Shown piece after piece: positions 16,442-24,406 of a stretch of 64,000 nucleotides of DNA. The position numbers and the translations under genes are program-made. Under the pieces are notes generated by a model. That model was not told where the DNA came from, searched no databases, and was given only the letters and a program-made list of their open reading frames with translations. The stretch's first letter is position 1, and each line of letters opens with the position of its first letter. The stretch is from CAYRIH01 sp964424375 (lineage in GTDB: Bacteria > Patescibacteriota > Kazan-3B-28 > UBA10110): assembly GCA_964424375.1 (NCBI GenBank), contig CAYRIH010000002.1, positions 1-64,000 on the forward strand, written 5' to 3'.

Positions 16442-17718
16442 AGACATCTATAAACAAGGATCAATCTAAGGTAATTATAGAAATTGAACTTGAAAATTCG
16501 GAGTGGCAAGAAACGTTAAAACAAGCAGCAATAAAAATTTCTAAATCAGTCGAAATTAAAGGATTTAGGTCTGGTCAAGCGCCTTTAGATATAGTGATAA
16601 GTCAAGTTGGAGAAGCTAAGGTAATTAATGAAGCGGCAGATACAGCAGTAGCTAAGTTTTACTCTCTGGCCATACAGCAGCACAATTTAATTCCAGTAAT
16701 CCAGCCTAAAATCTCTATTAATAAAGTTAATGTAAGTCAGCCCCTCTCTTTCAAAATAGAGGTTATAGTGATGCCGGAAGTAGTCTTAGGTGATTATAAA
16801 AAAATTAGAGTTAAAAGCGAACCTATTAAAATGGATAAATCACAAATAGACAAAGCACTTGGCGATATTCAACGTCGACAGGCTGTATTTAAAGAAGTAG
16901 AGCGGGCCAGCAAAGAAGGAGACTGGGTGGAGATTGACTTTCTTGGCAAATTAAAAGGGGAACCTTTTGATGGTGGCAAGAGCCAACATCATCCTTTGAT
17001 TATTGGTGATGGTGTATTTTTACCTGACTTTGAAAAGGCATTAATTGGTTTAATACCAGAAGAAAATAAGACTTTTAGCGTAAATTTTCCAGAAAACTAT
17101 CACCAAAAAAACTTGGCTGGGCAAAAAGTAGAATTTGAGGTTAAACTGCACCAAGTAAAAGAGGTGATTATGCCGCCAATTGATGATGAATTGGCCAAGC
17201 AGATAGGCAAATTTGAGACTCTTGAAGATTTACGTCTGGATATAGAGAAGTGGCTTCAGAAAGATGCTCAGAAAAAGGAAAAATCTAGACAGCAGGAAGA
17301 GGCCATGAATCAACTAATTAAATTAGCCAAAGTTGATATCCCAGATGAATTAATCAATCAAGAATTGATGTCTATGATTCAAGATTTATCTCATCAATTA
17401 TCTCAGCAGCAAATGACTTTAGAAGACTATTTTAAAAAACAGAATACTACTGAAGAAAAGATTAAAGAACAATGGAGAGATATGGCTAAACAGCGAGTAT
17501 TAGCTGGATTAGCTTTAGATGCTTTCAAAAAACGGGAAGGGATTAAGGCTACTAATCAGGAGGTAGATCAAGATATTGAACGGATGAAAATAATGCATCC
17601 AGACCAAAAAGACAAGCTAGACGAAAAATACAAAAGTGACTTAGAAAAGAAGCGTTTGGGTCATATGTTGGCCGGTCAAAAAGCCTTGAAACATCTTTGG
17701 GAGCTAGCTGTTAAGTAA
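16438..17718 (+). CDS. tig: Trigger factor chaperone
   Basis: A ribosome-bound chaperone and peptidyl-prolyl isomerase of 426 residues, the normal length. The N-terminal ribosome-binding domain carries the loop GFRSGQAPLDIV (family GFRxGKxP). The FKBP-type domain follows (about 150-240, GDWVEIDFLGKL, FDGGKSQ, IIGDGVFLPDFEKAL), then the long helical C-terminal domain. The start overlaps the PBP1A stop by four bases, so translation is coupled. clpP follows, a common neighbour of tig in bacteria. Confidence 0.96.
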   Translation: MKTSINKDQSKVIIEIELENSEWQETLKQAAIKISKSVEIKGFRSGQAPLDIVISQVGEAKVINEAADTAVAKFYSLAIQQHNLIPVIQPKISINKVNVSQPLSFKIEVIVMPEVVLGDYKKIRVKSEPIKMDKSQIDKALGDIQRRQAVFKEVERASKEGDWVEIDFLGKLKGEPFDGGKSQHHPLIIGDGVFLPDFEKALIGLIPEENKTFSVNFPENYHQKNLAGQKVEFEVKLHQVKEVIMPPIDDELAKQIGKFETLEDLRLDIEKWLQKDAQKKEKSRQQEEAMNQLIKLAKVDIPDELINQELMSMIQDLSHQLSQQQMTLEDYFKKQNTTEEKIKEQWRDMAKQRVLAGLALDAFKKREGIKATNQEVDQDIERMKIMHPDQKDKLDEKYKSDLEKKRLGHMLAGQKALKHLWELAVK

Positions 17719-17723
17719 TTTGA

Positions 17724-17729
17724 TATAAT
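17724..17729 (+). promoter_or_regulatory. -10 box upstream of clpP
   Basis: TATAAT 33 bases before the clpP ATG, in the 44-base tig-clpP gap. No clear -35; clpP may have its own promoter as well as read-through from tig. Confidence 0.4.
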
Positions 17730-17762
17730 AATAGATGATTTATTCTTAAATTTTAAAAGACT

Positions 17763-18347
17763 ATGAATTTAGTACCTATGGTTGTAGAAAAATCATCATT
17801 AGGTGAAAGAGCCTATGATATTTATTCTAGACTTCTTAAAGATCGGGTTATTTTTATTGGTATGCCAATTGATGACACCGTAGCTAATTTAGTTATTGCT
17901 CAGCTGCTGTTTTTGGAAAGCGAGAATCCTAAGAAAGATGTATTTCTATATATTAATAGTCCGGGCGGATCAGTTAGTGCAGGGTTAGCGGTTTATGACA
18001 CCATGCAGTATATCAAATGCGATGTTACTACTATGTGTGTGGGGATGGCTGCTTCTATGGCGGCAGTATTATTGGCCGGTGGCGCCAAGGGCAAAAGATT
18101 TGCCTTGCCGCATTCTCGGATTCTAATTCATCAATTAATGGGTGGTGTGCAAGGACAAGCTACTGATATTGATATTCAGGCTAAGGAAATTTTGCGAATA
18201 AAAGAAATTCTTAACGAGATTTTAGCTAGCCATACTGGTCAGCCTGTAAGAAAAGTTGATAAGGATACAGATAGAGATTATTATATGTCACCAGAAGAGG
18301 CCAAAAAATATGGCTTGATTGATAAGGTGCTAGATAAAACTAAATAG
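17763..18347 (+). CDS. clpP: ATP-dependent Clp protease proteolytic subunit
   Basis: The tetradecameric serine peptidase core of Clp proteases, fed by ClpX or ClpC. At 194 residues it is a normal size. The nucleophile Ser is in GMAASMAA (near 98), the His in RILIHQ (near 122) and the Asp in [13 protein letters not shown] (near 172). The substrate-binding strand [18 protein letters not shown] is also present. No ATPase partner gene lies in the window. It sits between tig and holB on the same strand. Confidence 0.97.
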   Translation: MNLVPMVVEKSSLGERAYDIYSRLLKDRVIFIGMPIDDTVANLVIAQLLFLESENPKKDVFLYINSPGGSVSAGLAVYDTMQYIKCDVTTMCVGMAASMAAVLLAGGAKGKRFALPHSRILIHQLMGGVQGQATDIDIQAKEILRIKEILNEILASHTGQPVRKVDKDTDRDYYMSPEEAKKYGLIDKVLDKTK

Positions 18348-18435
18348 TTCTGCTAACTTAATTAGATTTAAGTTTATTTTAATAGAATGGGCAGATGTCT
18401 TTAGGTTTTGTTATGATATTTTTAGAAAGGCGTCT

Positions 18436-19389
18436 ATGAATTGTTTAGGATTGTTAACTAAAAATTTATCTGTTGTTAAGGGTCACGATTTAGCTAAAGA
18501 TTTATTGATTAAAGCTTCTACTAGAGGTCGATGTGCAGTTTATTTATTGGTAGGCCCGCCCCATGTAGGTAAAAGCCTCCTAGCTAGAATTTTAGCGGCT
18601 AGCATTCATGAAAATAAAGATGTGAATAAGCCTCATATCGACACCTTATGGTTTGATGAGGTATTACAAGCGAATTCTGAAGGGCAAAAGGGTGAAGAGA
18701 CGAAGCGCTGGAAAAAGTCTGTTGATAGTTTAATTCATTTTATTAATCTTTCGCCGGCTAGATCAAATTTTAAGATAGCTATTATTGAAGATATTGATAG
18801 ATTAAGTTCACAAGCTGCTAATGCTTTACTCAAAACTTTGGAGGAACCGCCTGAAAGAGCGGTAATTATTATTACAGCTCAGGATGTAAATTCAGTTTTG
18901 TCGACTATTAGATCCCGCTCTCAGATTATTCGATTGAATTATTTGTCAGATAATCAAATCAGAGATTATATTAAAACTAAAATATCATCAGATATTGATG
19001 AAATAGTTTTATTAGCCAACGGAGCCTTGGGTGTAGCCAATGTTTTGATAGATAATCCTGAATTATTACAAAGTAAGATGCTTCAAATAGAAGCTTTTAA
19101 GAAAGTGTTAACTGGCCGGATGCCTGATAGCTTGAACTTGGTAAATATCAAAAACAGAGATGATGCCCTTGATTTACTGCAAGTTTGGCTTAATTTGTCC
19201 AGAAGGTTGCTTTTGGCGGATATACACAGTAAGTTTAGTCCAGTATTAAAACCTTTTTGTGGCTTGTTTGCCAGAAAAAAATTATTTAATTTTATTAGTC
19301 AGCTTAAAGATGCAATTGAATCGTTGCATTCAGGAGCCAACCCACGGATTGCGTTAGAATCGATTGTATTGAGGTGGATATGGAGTTAG
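18436..19389 (+). CDS. holB: DNA polymerase III delta' subunit
   Basis: A clamp-loader AAA+ subunit that helps load the sliding clamp. The 317-residue protein has Walker A LLVGPPHVGKS (about 37-47), a Walker B-like IIEDIDRL, the sensor region NALLKTLEEPPERAVIIITA and the SRSQIIRL arginine region. The zinc module typical of DnaX is not seen, which favours delta' over tau/gamma. A Shine-Dalgarno AGAAAGG precedes the ATG by 5 bases. It is downstream of clpP with an 88-base gap that contains TATGATATT. Confidence 0.88.
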   Translation: MNCLGLLTKNLSVVKGHDLAKDLLIKASTRGRCAVYLLVGPPHVGKSLLARILAASIHENKDVNKPHIDTLWFDEVLQANSEGQKGEETKRWKKSVDSLIHFINLSPARSNFKIAIIEDIDRLSSQAANALLKTLEEPPERAVIIITAQDVNSVLSTIRSRSQIIRLNYLSDNQIRDYIKTKISSDIDEIVLLANGALGVANVLIDNPELLQSKMLQIEAFKKVLTGRMPDSLNLVNIKNRDDALDLLQVWLNLSRRLLLADIHSKFSPVLKPFCGLFARKKLFNFISQLKDAIESLHSGANPRIALESIVLRWIWS

Positions 19390-19464
19390 ATGACTAATAT
19401 GGTTATAATCTGGTTTTAAAAAAGGTATAATCAGTTTGTTAATTTCTTAAACTTTTTAATAGCT

Positions 19465-20064
19465 ATGTTGGAACTTATTATTTTTACTGCCACAATAGTC
19501 CTATTGATTATCGTCTTGCGAAAACTGCCTGTAGAGCAAGATGTAATCAAAAAGATAAATCATGAAGCCCATCAGCTTGAAGGAGATGAGAATAAAAATA
19601 TCAGTGCAACTGATGATTTGTTGGATAAAGCTGATAATTTAGCTCAAATTGGTCAATATGGTAGGGCTGAAAAAATTTATTTACAATTGGTAACCAGCAA
19701 TCCACAAGATGCCAGTTTGTATAATAAATTAGCTTTGGTTTATTTAGGTAAAAAAGAATTTAAAGATGCCGCTAAAGCTTTAGATCAGGCCTTAACCTTA
19801 GAGCCAGATAATGATACTTTTTATAATAATTTAGGATTATTGTTGTATCAGCAAGGCAAGTATGATGAAGCAGTTGAGAGTTATGAAAGGTCGATAGAAA
19901 TTAATAATAAAGTAGCTTCTAGGTTTATGAATTTGGGTCTTGCTTATTTTATGTCAAAAAAGTATCGTAAAGCCGCTGATGCTTATGAGAAAGCTCTTAT
20001 TTTAGAGCCCAATAATGAAGAATTTAAACGATTATTAGCGGAAGCAGAAGAAAAAGTAGAATAA
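19465..20064 (+). CDS. Membrane-anchored TPR protein
   Basis: A 199-residue protein with an N-terminal transmembrane helix (about 1-18) and about four tetratricopeptide repeats between 50 and 195, seen as A..Y..A...P dyads (YGRAEKIYLQLVTSNPQDAS, KDAAKALDQALTLEPDN, DEAVESYERSIEINN, RKAADAYEKALILEPNN). TPRs mediate protein-protein contact, so it is probably a scaffold at the inner face of the membrane. Two TATAAT-like boxes lie upstream (about 19403 and 19427). The tRNA cluster starts 18 bases after the stop. Confidence 0.85.
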   Translation: MLELIIFTATIVLLIIVLRKLPVEQDVIKKINHEAHQLEGDENKNISATDDLLDKADNLAQIGQYGRAEKIYLQLVTSNPQDASLYNKLALVYLGKKEFKDAAKALDQALTLEPDNDTFYNNLGLLLYQQGKYDEAVESYERSIEINNKVASRFMNLGLAYFMSKKYRKAADAYEKALILEPNNEEFKRLLAEAEEKVE

Positions 20065-20082
20065 TTTTGACAATTTTGTTTT

Positions 20083-20168
20083 GTCGGGGTACCGAAGTGG
20101 TCAAACGGAGCGGTCTGTAAAACCGTTGGCTTATGCCTTCGTAGGTTCGAATCCTGCCCCCGGCACCA
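20083..20168 (+). tRNA. tRNA-Tyr(GTA)
   Basis: A class II tRNA of 86 nt: acceptor GTCGGGG/CCCCGGC, anticodon loop CTGTAAA (GTA), long variable arm, T-loop TTCGAAT, encoded CCA. First of a three-tRNA cluster after the TPR gene. Confidence 0.96.
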
Positions 20169-20194
20169 CATTGTAATAAATTTAACTTTGATGT

Positions 20195-20269
20195 GCCAGC
20201 TTAGCTCAGTGGTAGAGCAACTGTTTTGTAAACAGTAGGTCGTCGGTTCAAATCCGTCAGCTGGCTCCA
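20195..20269 (+). tRNA. tRNA-Thr(TGT)
   Basis: Acceptor GCCAGCT/AGCTGGC, D-arm GCTC/GAGC, anticodon stem ACTGT/ACAGT with loop TTTGTAA (TGT), T-loop TTCAAAT, encoded CCA. The next tRNA starts on the very next base. Confidence 0.96.
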
Positions 20270-20345
20270 GCCGAGGTAGCTCAGTTGGTAGAGCAACCCC
20301 ATGGTAAGGGGTAGGTCGTGGGTTCGAATCCCATCCTCGGCTCCA
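20270..20345 (+). tRNA. tRNA-Thr(GGT)
   Basis: Acceptor GCCGAGG/CCTCGGC, anticodon stem ACCCC/GGGGT with loop ATGGTAA (GGT), T-loop TTCGAAT, encoded CCA. It abuts tRNA-Thr(TGT) with no spacer, so the pair must be cut apart exactly at the CCA. Confidence 0.96.
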
Positions 20346-20394
20346 CCTTCTCATCGCAACAAATTCCACCTAATCATTGTGCCAGTTATTTATC

Positions 20395-20423
20395 TTGACA
20401 GGAATAATTATGTATTAAATACT
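20395..20423 (+). promoter_or_regulatory. Candidate rplK promoter
   Basis: Perfect TTGACA (20395-20400), 17-base spacer, AATACT (20418-20423, 4/6). The -10 ends 6 bases before the rplK ATG, which predicts a leaderless or near-leaderless mRNA. Confidence 0.45.
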
Positions 20424-20429
20424 TTTACT

Positions 20430-20870
20430 ATGGCTAAGAAGATATTAACTAAAGTTAAGTTGCAGTGTGAAGCTGGGAAGGCTAATCCAGCTCCGCCTGT
20501 AGGAACCGCTTTGGGTCCTCATGGGATTCAAATTATGGATTTTTGCAATCAATTTAACGCCAAAACCAAAGAAATGGCGGGGAATGTTATTCCAACAGTC
20601 ATTACTATCTATGCAGACAGATCTTTTGATTTTATTATTAAACAACCGCCAGCATCTGGATTGATTAAAAAAGCAGCTGGTATTGATAAAGGATCGAGTG
20701 TACCAAACAAGGAAAAGGTGGGCAGATTAACTAAAGCCCAAGTTAAGGAAATTGCCGAGCAGAAAATGCCTGATTTAAATGCTAATGATATTGAATCAGC
20801 TATGAAAATTATCGAAGGCACAGCTGCTAATATGGGGGTTGAAATTATTAACGGCTCTAACGGCAAATAA
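20430..20870 (+). CDS. rplK: 50S ribosomal protein L11 (uL11)
   Basis: A 146-residue L11, the usual size; it binds the GTPase centre of 23S rRNA. Family stretches are clear: [20 protein letters not shown] near the N-terminus and [17 protein letters not shown] in the linker. The start is the ATG at 20430 ([12 protein letters not shown]). The longer upstream frame runs through tRNA-Thr and is rejected. First gene of rplK-rplA-dut-tmk. Confidence 0.97.
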   Translation: MAKKILTKVKLQCEAGKANPAPPVGTALGPHGIQIMDFCNQFNAKTKEMAGNVIPTVITIYADRSFDFIIKQPPASGLIKKAAGIDKGSSVPNKEKVGRLTKAQVKEIAEQKMPDLNANDIESAMKIIEGTAANMGVEIINGSNGK

Positions 20871-20885
20871 TTTATATCTATAATT

Positions 20886-20920
20886 GTGGGACTCTGCTGT
20901 CCAGCAGAGGTTAGTACCAC
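20886..20920 (+). promoter_or_regulatory. Hairpin leader before rplA (possible L1 site)
   Basis: CTCTGCTG (20892-20899) pairs with CAGCAGAG (20902-20909), and an outer GTGG/CCAC (20886-20889, 20917-20920) closes the structure with an asymmetric internal loop. The strong GAGGAGG of rplA follows at once. L1 autogenous sites in other bacteria are stems with asymmetric loops, but here the element lies between rplK and rplA. The assignment is an inference. Confidence 0.4.
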
Positions 20921-20932
20921 GAGGAGGTAATT

Positions 20933-21715
20933 GTGTCAGAGAAAAAGAAAGTAATTAAGTCTGCTAGTCAATCTAAAACTAAATCGGTTGCTAAAAAGCA
21001 GCGCAAAATTTCACCAGTTAAAAAACTTGGTAGGGGTAAACGATATATTGAATCAGCTAAGTTGGTGGATAAATCTAAGTTATACGATTTGGATACAGCT
21101 ATAGATTTATTAATTAAAACATCGACAACTAAGTTTGATGCAGCGGCCGAAACGCATATTCAAACTGGTTTAGATCCCAAGCAGGCTGAACAAAACATTA
21201 GGGGTACGGTACTATTGCCAGCTGGGTCTGGCAAAAGTATCAAAATCTTAGTCTTTGCTGAAGGGGAAGAAGCCACAGCTGCCAAAAAGGCAGGAGCAGA
21301 TTTTATTGGCAGTGATGATTTGTTAGATAAAATTAATTCTGGTTGGTTGGGTTTTGATGTAGCTATTTCTACACCAGATTTAATGGCCAAGGTTGGTAAA
21401 TTAGGTAAAACTTTAGGCACCAAAGGCCTGATGCCTAATCCTAAAAGTGGAACTGTGACTAAAGATGCAGCCAAGGCAGTGGAAGAATTTAAAAAAGGTA
21501 AGATTGAATTTAAATTAGATAAAGAAGCTATTGTCCATATAGCATTCGGTAAAGCATCGTTGAGTAAAGTAGCGATACATAATAATTTTAAAGTTTTATA
21601 CAAAGCTATTCTAAATGCTAAACCAGCTTCTATTAAAGGAACATATATTAAGAAGATTTCATTATCTTCTAGTATGGGACCAGGGGTTAAACTAGATTTA
21701 AATTCTTTAGAATAG
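20933..21715 (+). CDS. rplA: 50S ribosomal protein L1 (uL1)
   Basis: L1 forms the mobile stalk at the E site and often represses its own operon. At 260 residues it is longer than the usual 230 because of a basic N-terminal extension of about 30 residues (KKKVIKSASQSKTKSVAKKQ). The core is well kept: DTAIDLLIKTSTTKFDAAAE, GTVLLPAGSGKSIKILVFAEG and GTKGLMPNPKSGTVTKD. It starts with GTG at 20933 behind GAGGAGG. Some Parcubacteria lack L1, so its presence has some taxonomic value. Confidence 0.96.
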   Translation: MSEKKKVIKSASQSKTKSVAKKQRKISPVKKLGRGKRYIESAKLVDKSKLYDLDTAIDLLIKTSTTKFDAAAETHIQTGLDPKQAEQNIRGTVLLPAGSGKSIKILVFAEGEEATAAKKAGADFIGSDDLLDKINSGWLGFDVAISTPDLMAKVGKLGKTLGTKGLMPNPKSGTVTKDAAKAVEEFKKGKIEFKLDKEAIVHIAFGKASLSKVAIHNNFKVLYKAILNAKPASIKGTYIKKISLSSSMGPGVKLDLNSLE

Positions 21716-21716
21716 G

Positions 21717-22154
21717 ATGAAGGTTAAAATTAAACGAATTGATAAAACATTGCCGTTACCGACCTACAAAACATCTGGTGCCGTAGCGTTCGATTTAATT
21801 TTACGAGAAAGCGCAACAATACAGCCAGGGGAATCTATAAGGATACCTTGTAATGTCATTGTCGAAATACCAGAGGGCTATATGTTGCATGTTGTTCCAC
21901 GTAGCAGTTTCCCCTTTAAAAAACCAGGGCTTATTCAGGGCAACCATGCTGGTGTGATTGATCAGGATTATTGTGGACCTAATGACGAATTAATGTTTCC
22001 AGTTTATAACACCACAGATAAGCCAATTAGTTTAGAACGAGGTGAAGCATATTGTCAGGCAGTTTTTGTAAAAATTAGTAAAGCAGAATTCGAAGAAGTA
22101 AGTGAAATGTCTACCCCTGATCGGGATGGTTTTGGGAGTACTGATGAAAGGTAA
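21717..22154 (+). CDS. dut: dUTP diphosphatase
   Basis: Trimeric dUTPase that hydrolyses dUTP to dUMP and keeps uracil out of DNA. The 145 residues carry the five motifs in order: SGAVAFDL, PRSSFPFKK, GNHAGVIDQDYCG, RGEAYCQAVF and the C-terminal DRDGFGSTD arm. The start follows the rplA stop after one base and the end overlaps tmk by 11 bases. dUMP feeds the ThyX and Tmk steps encoded next to it. Confidence 0.95.
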   Translation: MKVKIKRIDKTLPLPTYKTSGAVAFDLILRESATIQPGESIRIPCNVIVEIPEGYMLHVVPRSSFPFKKPGLIQGNHAGVIDQDYCGPNDELMFPVYNTTDKPISLERGEAYCQAVFVKISKAEFEEVSEMSTPDRDGFGSTDER

Positions 22155-22746
22155 ATTTATTGTTTTTGAAGGAGTAGATGGATCAGGCCAAAATACTCAG
22201 GCGGAACTTTTAGTAAGATATTTAAAGACAAAAGGTTTTGATGTTTTAGAAACCTATGAGCCAACAGATAGTTATATTGGTGCTAGAATTCGTAAGATTT
22301 TAAGTGGCGATGTAACAAGTTCTGGCGGCGCGCTTGGCTTGCAAATGTTGATGATTAGAGATAGGAAATTGCATCTTCAGGATGTTATACAGCCGCACTT
22401 AAATAAAGGAGGTGTGGTTGTATGTGTGCGGTATTTGTATTCTACTCTGGCGTACGGACAGGCTGATGGTTTGGGTTATGATAAATTGTGGCAGATGAAT
22501 AAAGATTTTCTTCTACCAGATTTAACAATATATTTAGATTTAAATCCGGAAATATCATTAGAGAGGGTAGAGAAACGGGCTCAAGAAACCGGAAAACCTT
22601 TAGATATCTTCGAAAAGAAAAGCACTCTTACAAGAGTGAGAGAAAATTTTTTGGAGTTGTTGAAAAACTTTCCAGAGATGGTTAAAGTAGATGCTTTGGG
22701 CACACCAGATGAAGTTCATCAAAGAGTATTGCGGCATCTAAATTAG
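22144..22746 (+). CDS. tmk: Thymidylate kinase family protein
   Basis: Phosphorylates dTMP to dTDP. The 200-residue protein follows the family from FIVFEGVDGSGQNTQAELL on: a DR-type loop equivalent (VCVRYLYSTLAYGQADGL) and the YLDLNPEISLERVEKR segment. The P-loop reads GVDGSGQNTQ, so the usual Walker A lysine is glutamine. I chose the ATG at 22144 because GGGAG lies just before it and the P-loop then sits at the normal distance; it overlaps dut. dut and thyX as neighbours support the pathway. Confidence 0.87.
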   Translation: MKGKFIVFEGVDGSGQNTQAELLVRYLKTKGFDVLETYEPTDSYIGARIRKILSGDVTSSGGALGLQMLMIRDRKLHLQDVIQPHLNKGGVVVCVRYLYSTLAYGQADGLGYDKLWQMNKDFLLPDLTIYLDLNPEISLERVEKRAQETGKPLDIFEKKSTLTRVRENFLELLKNFPEMVKVDALGTPDEVHQRVLRHLN

Positions 22747-22760
22747 TATTCATAGTTAAC

Positions 22761-22794
22761 AAAAAACCCGGGATTAAATCCCGGGTGATTTTTT
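22761..22794. terminator. Bidirectional terminator tmk/thyX
   Basis: ACCCGGGAT (22766-22774) pairs with ATCCCGGGT (22778-22786), loop TAA, flanked by an A6 run and a T6 run. It lies between convergent tmk and thyX. Confidence 0.92.
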
Positions 22795-22804
22795 CGTTGT
22801 AAAT

Positions 22805-24187
22805 CTAAACCAATCTTACAGGGAAGAACTGATCCAGGGGAATTGTTGAATCGCGGCCACAATAACGTTTGCCTTCAGCACATTGTCCACATTGGTAACA
22901 TTTTGGAGACAACATGTTTAAAAGTTGAACTGAGTGTTGTCCAGAGCTTTTTGGGAGTATGGCTTCACGCAATAGTCGAGATAGGTTATAAATCTCTTCC
23001 TGTGTGCACCAACACAGTCTTTTATCTTGCTCGTGAAGTACGGTGTTTAAAGTGCCCTTTTTGATGTAACGTACCATGGCTCCGTAAGGTGATAAAAATC
23101 TAAACAGTGCAGGGTGCACGTTTGTAGAAAGGGTTAACCACATTTCGGCGATTTGCATTAACTCCTTATTGATATTTAATTCTCTAACAATAGGAGGGTG
23201 GTAAAATCCGCCAGTAAAATCGAACGGGCCCCTGTTAATTCGCCGGTGGCGCTGATCCTGCCCCATGGTAGCTACCGATATTTCAATTTGGGTTTTGATA
23301 TCGATAACGTTATTAGGCATAAATTTGGGGTTAAAGTGTAATGTGTCTACCGGATGGGTATCGGTAGGTTCTGGATAAACAGCACTGTCTAAATTATCTA
23401 TCGATAATAATTTTAGCTTAGGGCTGTTTTCTAAATTACAGGCGCTAGGGACAGTGATGGTAAGATCGAGAGGACTAATATCAGTTGATGATTTTTCCTC
23501 TCTTTTAAACATATACTGTAATTCTGGATAAAGTTTCAGCACTTCCTGGGCCATTAAATCTGTTACATAGTACATAGGTGAATCCCAGGCTGATCGGTAC
23601 AGGGCTACCAGAGCTGATAAGTTAACAGTATAAGTCAAAGCGGTTGGGAATATTGTTGGGATTAATACTCGAAGTTGTTCTTGTCCAAACTTACGAGCAT
23701 TTTGTTTTATATACTTAGTTGTGGCTTTGGGTCGTTCTTTGGCAATAAACTTTTCAGCTACTTTAGTAGCAGGGTCGATGTTCTGGTTAAACAACTCCTG
23801 GCTAAAATTGATATAGTTTTCAATCCCCCTGATAGTTTTAGTATCAGTTTGAGGAAAGAAATATTTAACATAATCAATAATGCCCTGGGCAATATCTGGG
23901 TCGGAGAACATACCAAAACAGAATCTTCCCGAGCGCTGACTAGTAGTGTAAAAGGGTGAGTTTAGGTGTAATCCAAAAGTTACATTACTAATGGCTACAC
24001 CTTCGATAAAGAATGTAAATTCAGAACTTTGTAATACTGTATGATGTACAGTATTGAATATACTTTTTTCGATGTTAATCGATTTGCCCCATATGGGTTC
24101 CGAATCATCGTAACAGGTACGGGCAGAAAAGGACATTAGAGATGGAGCATCCTTATTAGTGTGACTAATAAGTTTTGCGGTTATCAT
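22805..24187 (-). CDS. thyX: FAD-dependent thymidylate synthase, two-domain form
   Basis: ThyX methylates dUMP with methylene-THF and FAD. At 460 residues it is about twice the usual 220-250 and looks like two ThyX-like halves. The N-terminal half has VHHTVLQSSEFTFFIEG and FYTTSQRSGRF, where the RHR of the signature is lost. The C-terminal half has QDQRHRRINRGPFDF with RHR present. The C-terminus is Cys-rich (CYQCGQCAEGKRYCGR). GGAGG precedes the ATG at 24187. It is convergent with dut-tmk; no thyA is seen in the window. Confidence 0.88.
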   Translation of the reverse strand: MITAKLISHTNKDAPSLMSFSARTCYDDSEPIWGKSINIEKSIFNTVHHTVLQSSEFTFFIEGVAISNVTFGLHLNSPFYTTSQRSGRFCFGMFSDPDIAQGIIDYVKYFFPQTDTKTIRGIENYINFSQELFNQNIDPATKVAEKFIAKERPKATTKYIKQNARKFGQEQLRVLIPTIFPTALTYTVNLSALVALYRSAWDSPMYYVTDLMAQEVLKLYPELQYMFKREEKSSTDISPLDLTITVPSACNLENSPKLKLLSIDNLDSAVYPEPTDTHPVDTLHFNPKFMPNNVIDIKTQIEISVATMGQDQRHRRINRGPFDFTGGFYHPPIVRELNINKELMQIAEMWLTLSTNVHPALFRFLSPYGAMVRYIKKGTLNTVLHEQDKRLCWCTQEEIYNLSRLLREAILPKSSGQHSVQLLNMLSPKCYQCGQCAEGKRYCGRDSTIPLDQFFPVRLV

Positions 24188-24268
24188 GATTAAGAAACCT
24201 CCAATTGTTTTCTAGTTTTTATATCAAAGTACATTGATTTTTGATTTTTCATTATACACTAATATTTA

Positions 24269-24297
24269 TTGACTTTTAAAAACAGTTTTACTAGAAT
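24269..24297 (+). promoter_or_regulatory. Promoter of rplJ-rplL
   Basis: TTGACT (24269-24274), 17-base spacer, TAGAAT (24292-24297): 5/6 at both boxes. Predicted start near 24304, giving a leader of about 100 bases before rplJ. Confidence 0.7.
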
Positions 24298-24334
24298 GCT
24301 TGTATAACCTTTATAGACAGTAGGTATATCAATA

Positions 24335-24401
24335 AATCCTACCGAGAAGGCTCACAATTTTGTTTTAATTGTGTTTCTGATTGGTAGATCAGAAATTTTT
24401 T
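24335..24401 (+). promoter_or_regulatory. rplJ leader with attenuator-like hairpins
   Basis: Two hairpins follow each other: CACAATT/AATTGTG (about 24352-24372) and TTTCTGA/TCAGAAA (about 24374-24395). The second ends in a T6 run just before the ATG, like an intrinsic terminator. A CTACC upstream (about 24339-24343) could pair with GGTAG in the second loop. L10 leaders regulate this operon in many bacteria; the match here is by position and shape only. Confidence 0.5.
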
Positions 24402-24406
24402 ATATC

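Noticed and set aside
20301..20429. N-terminal extension of rplK
   Set aside because: The upstream part is read from tRNA-Thr(GGT) sequence; the L11 family start is the ATG at 20430.
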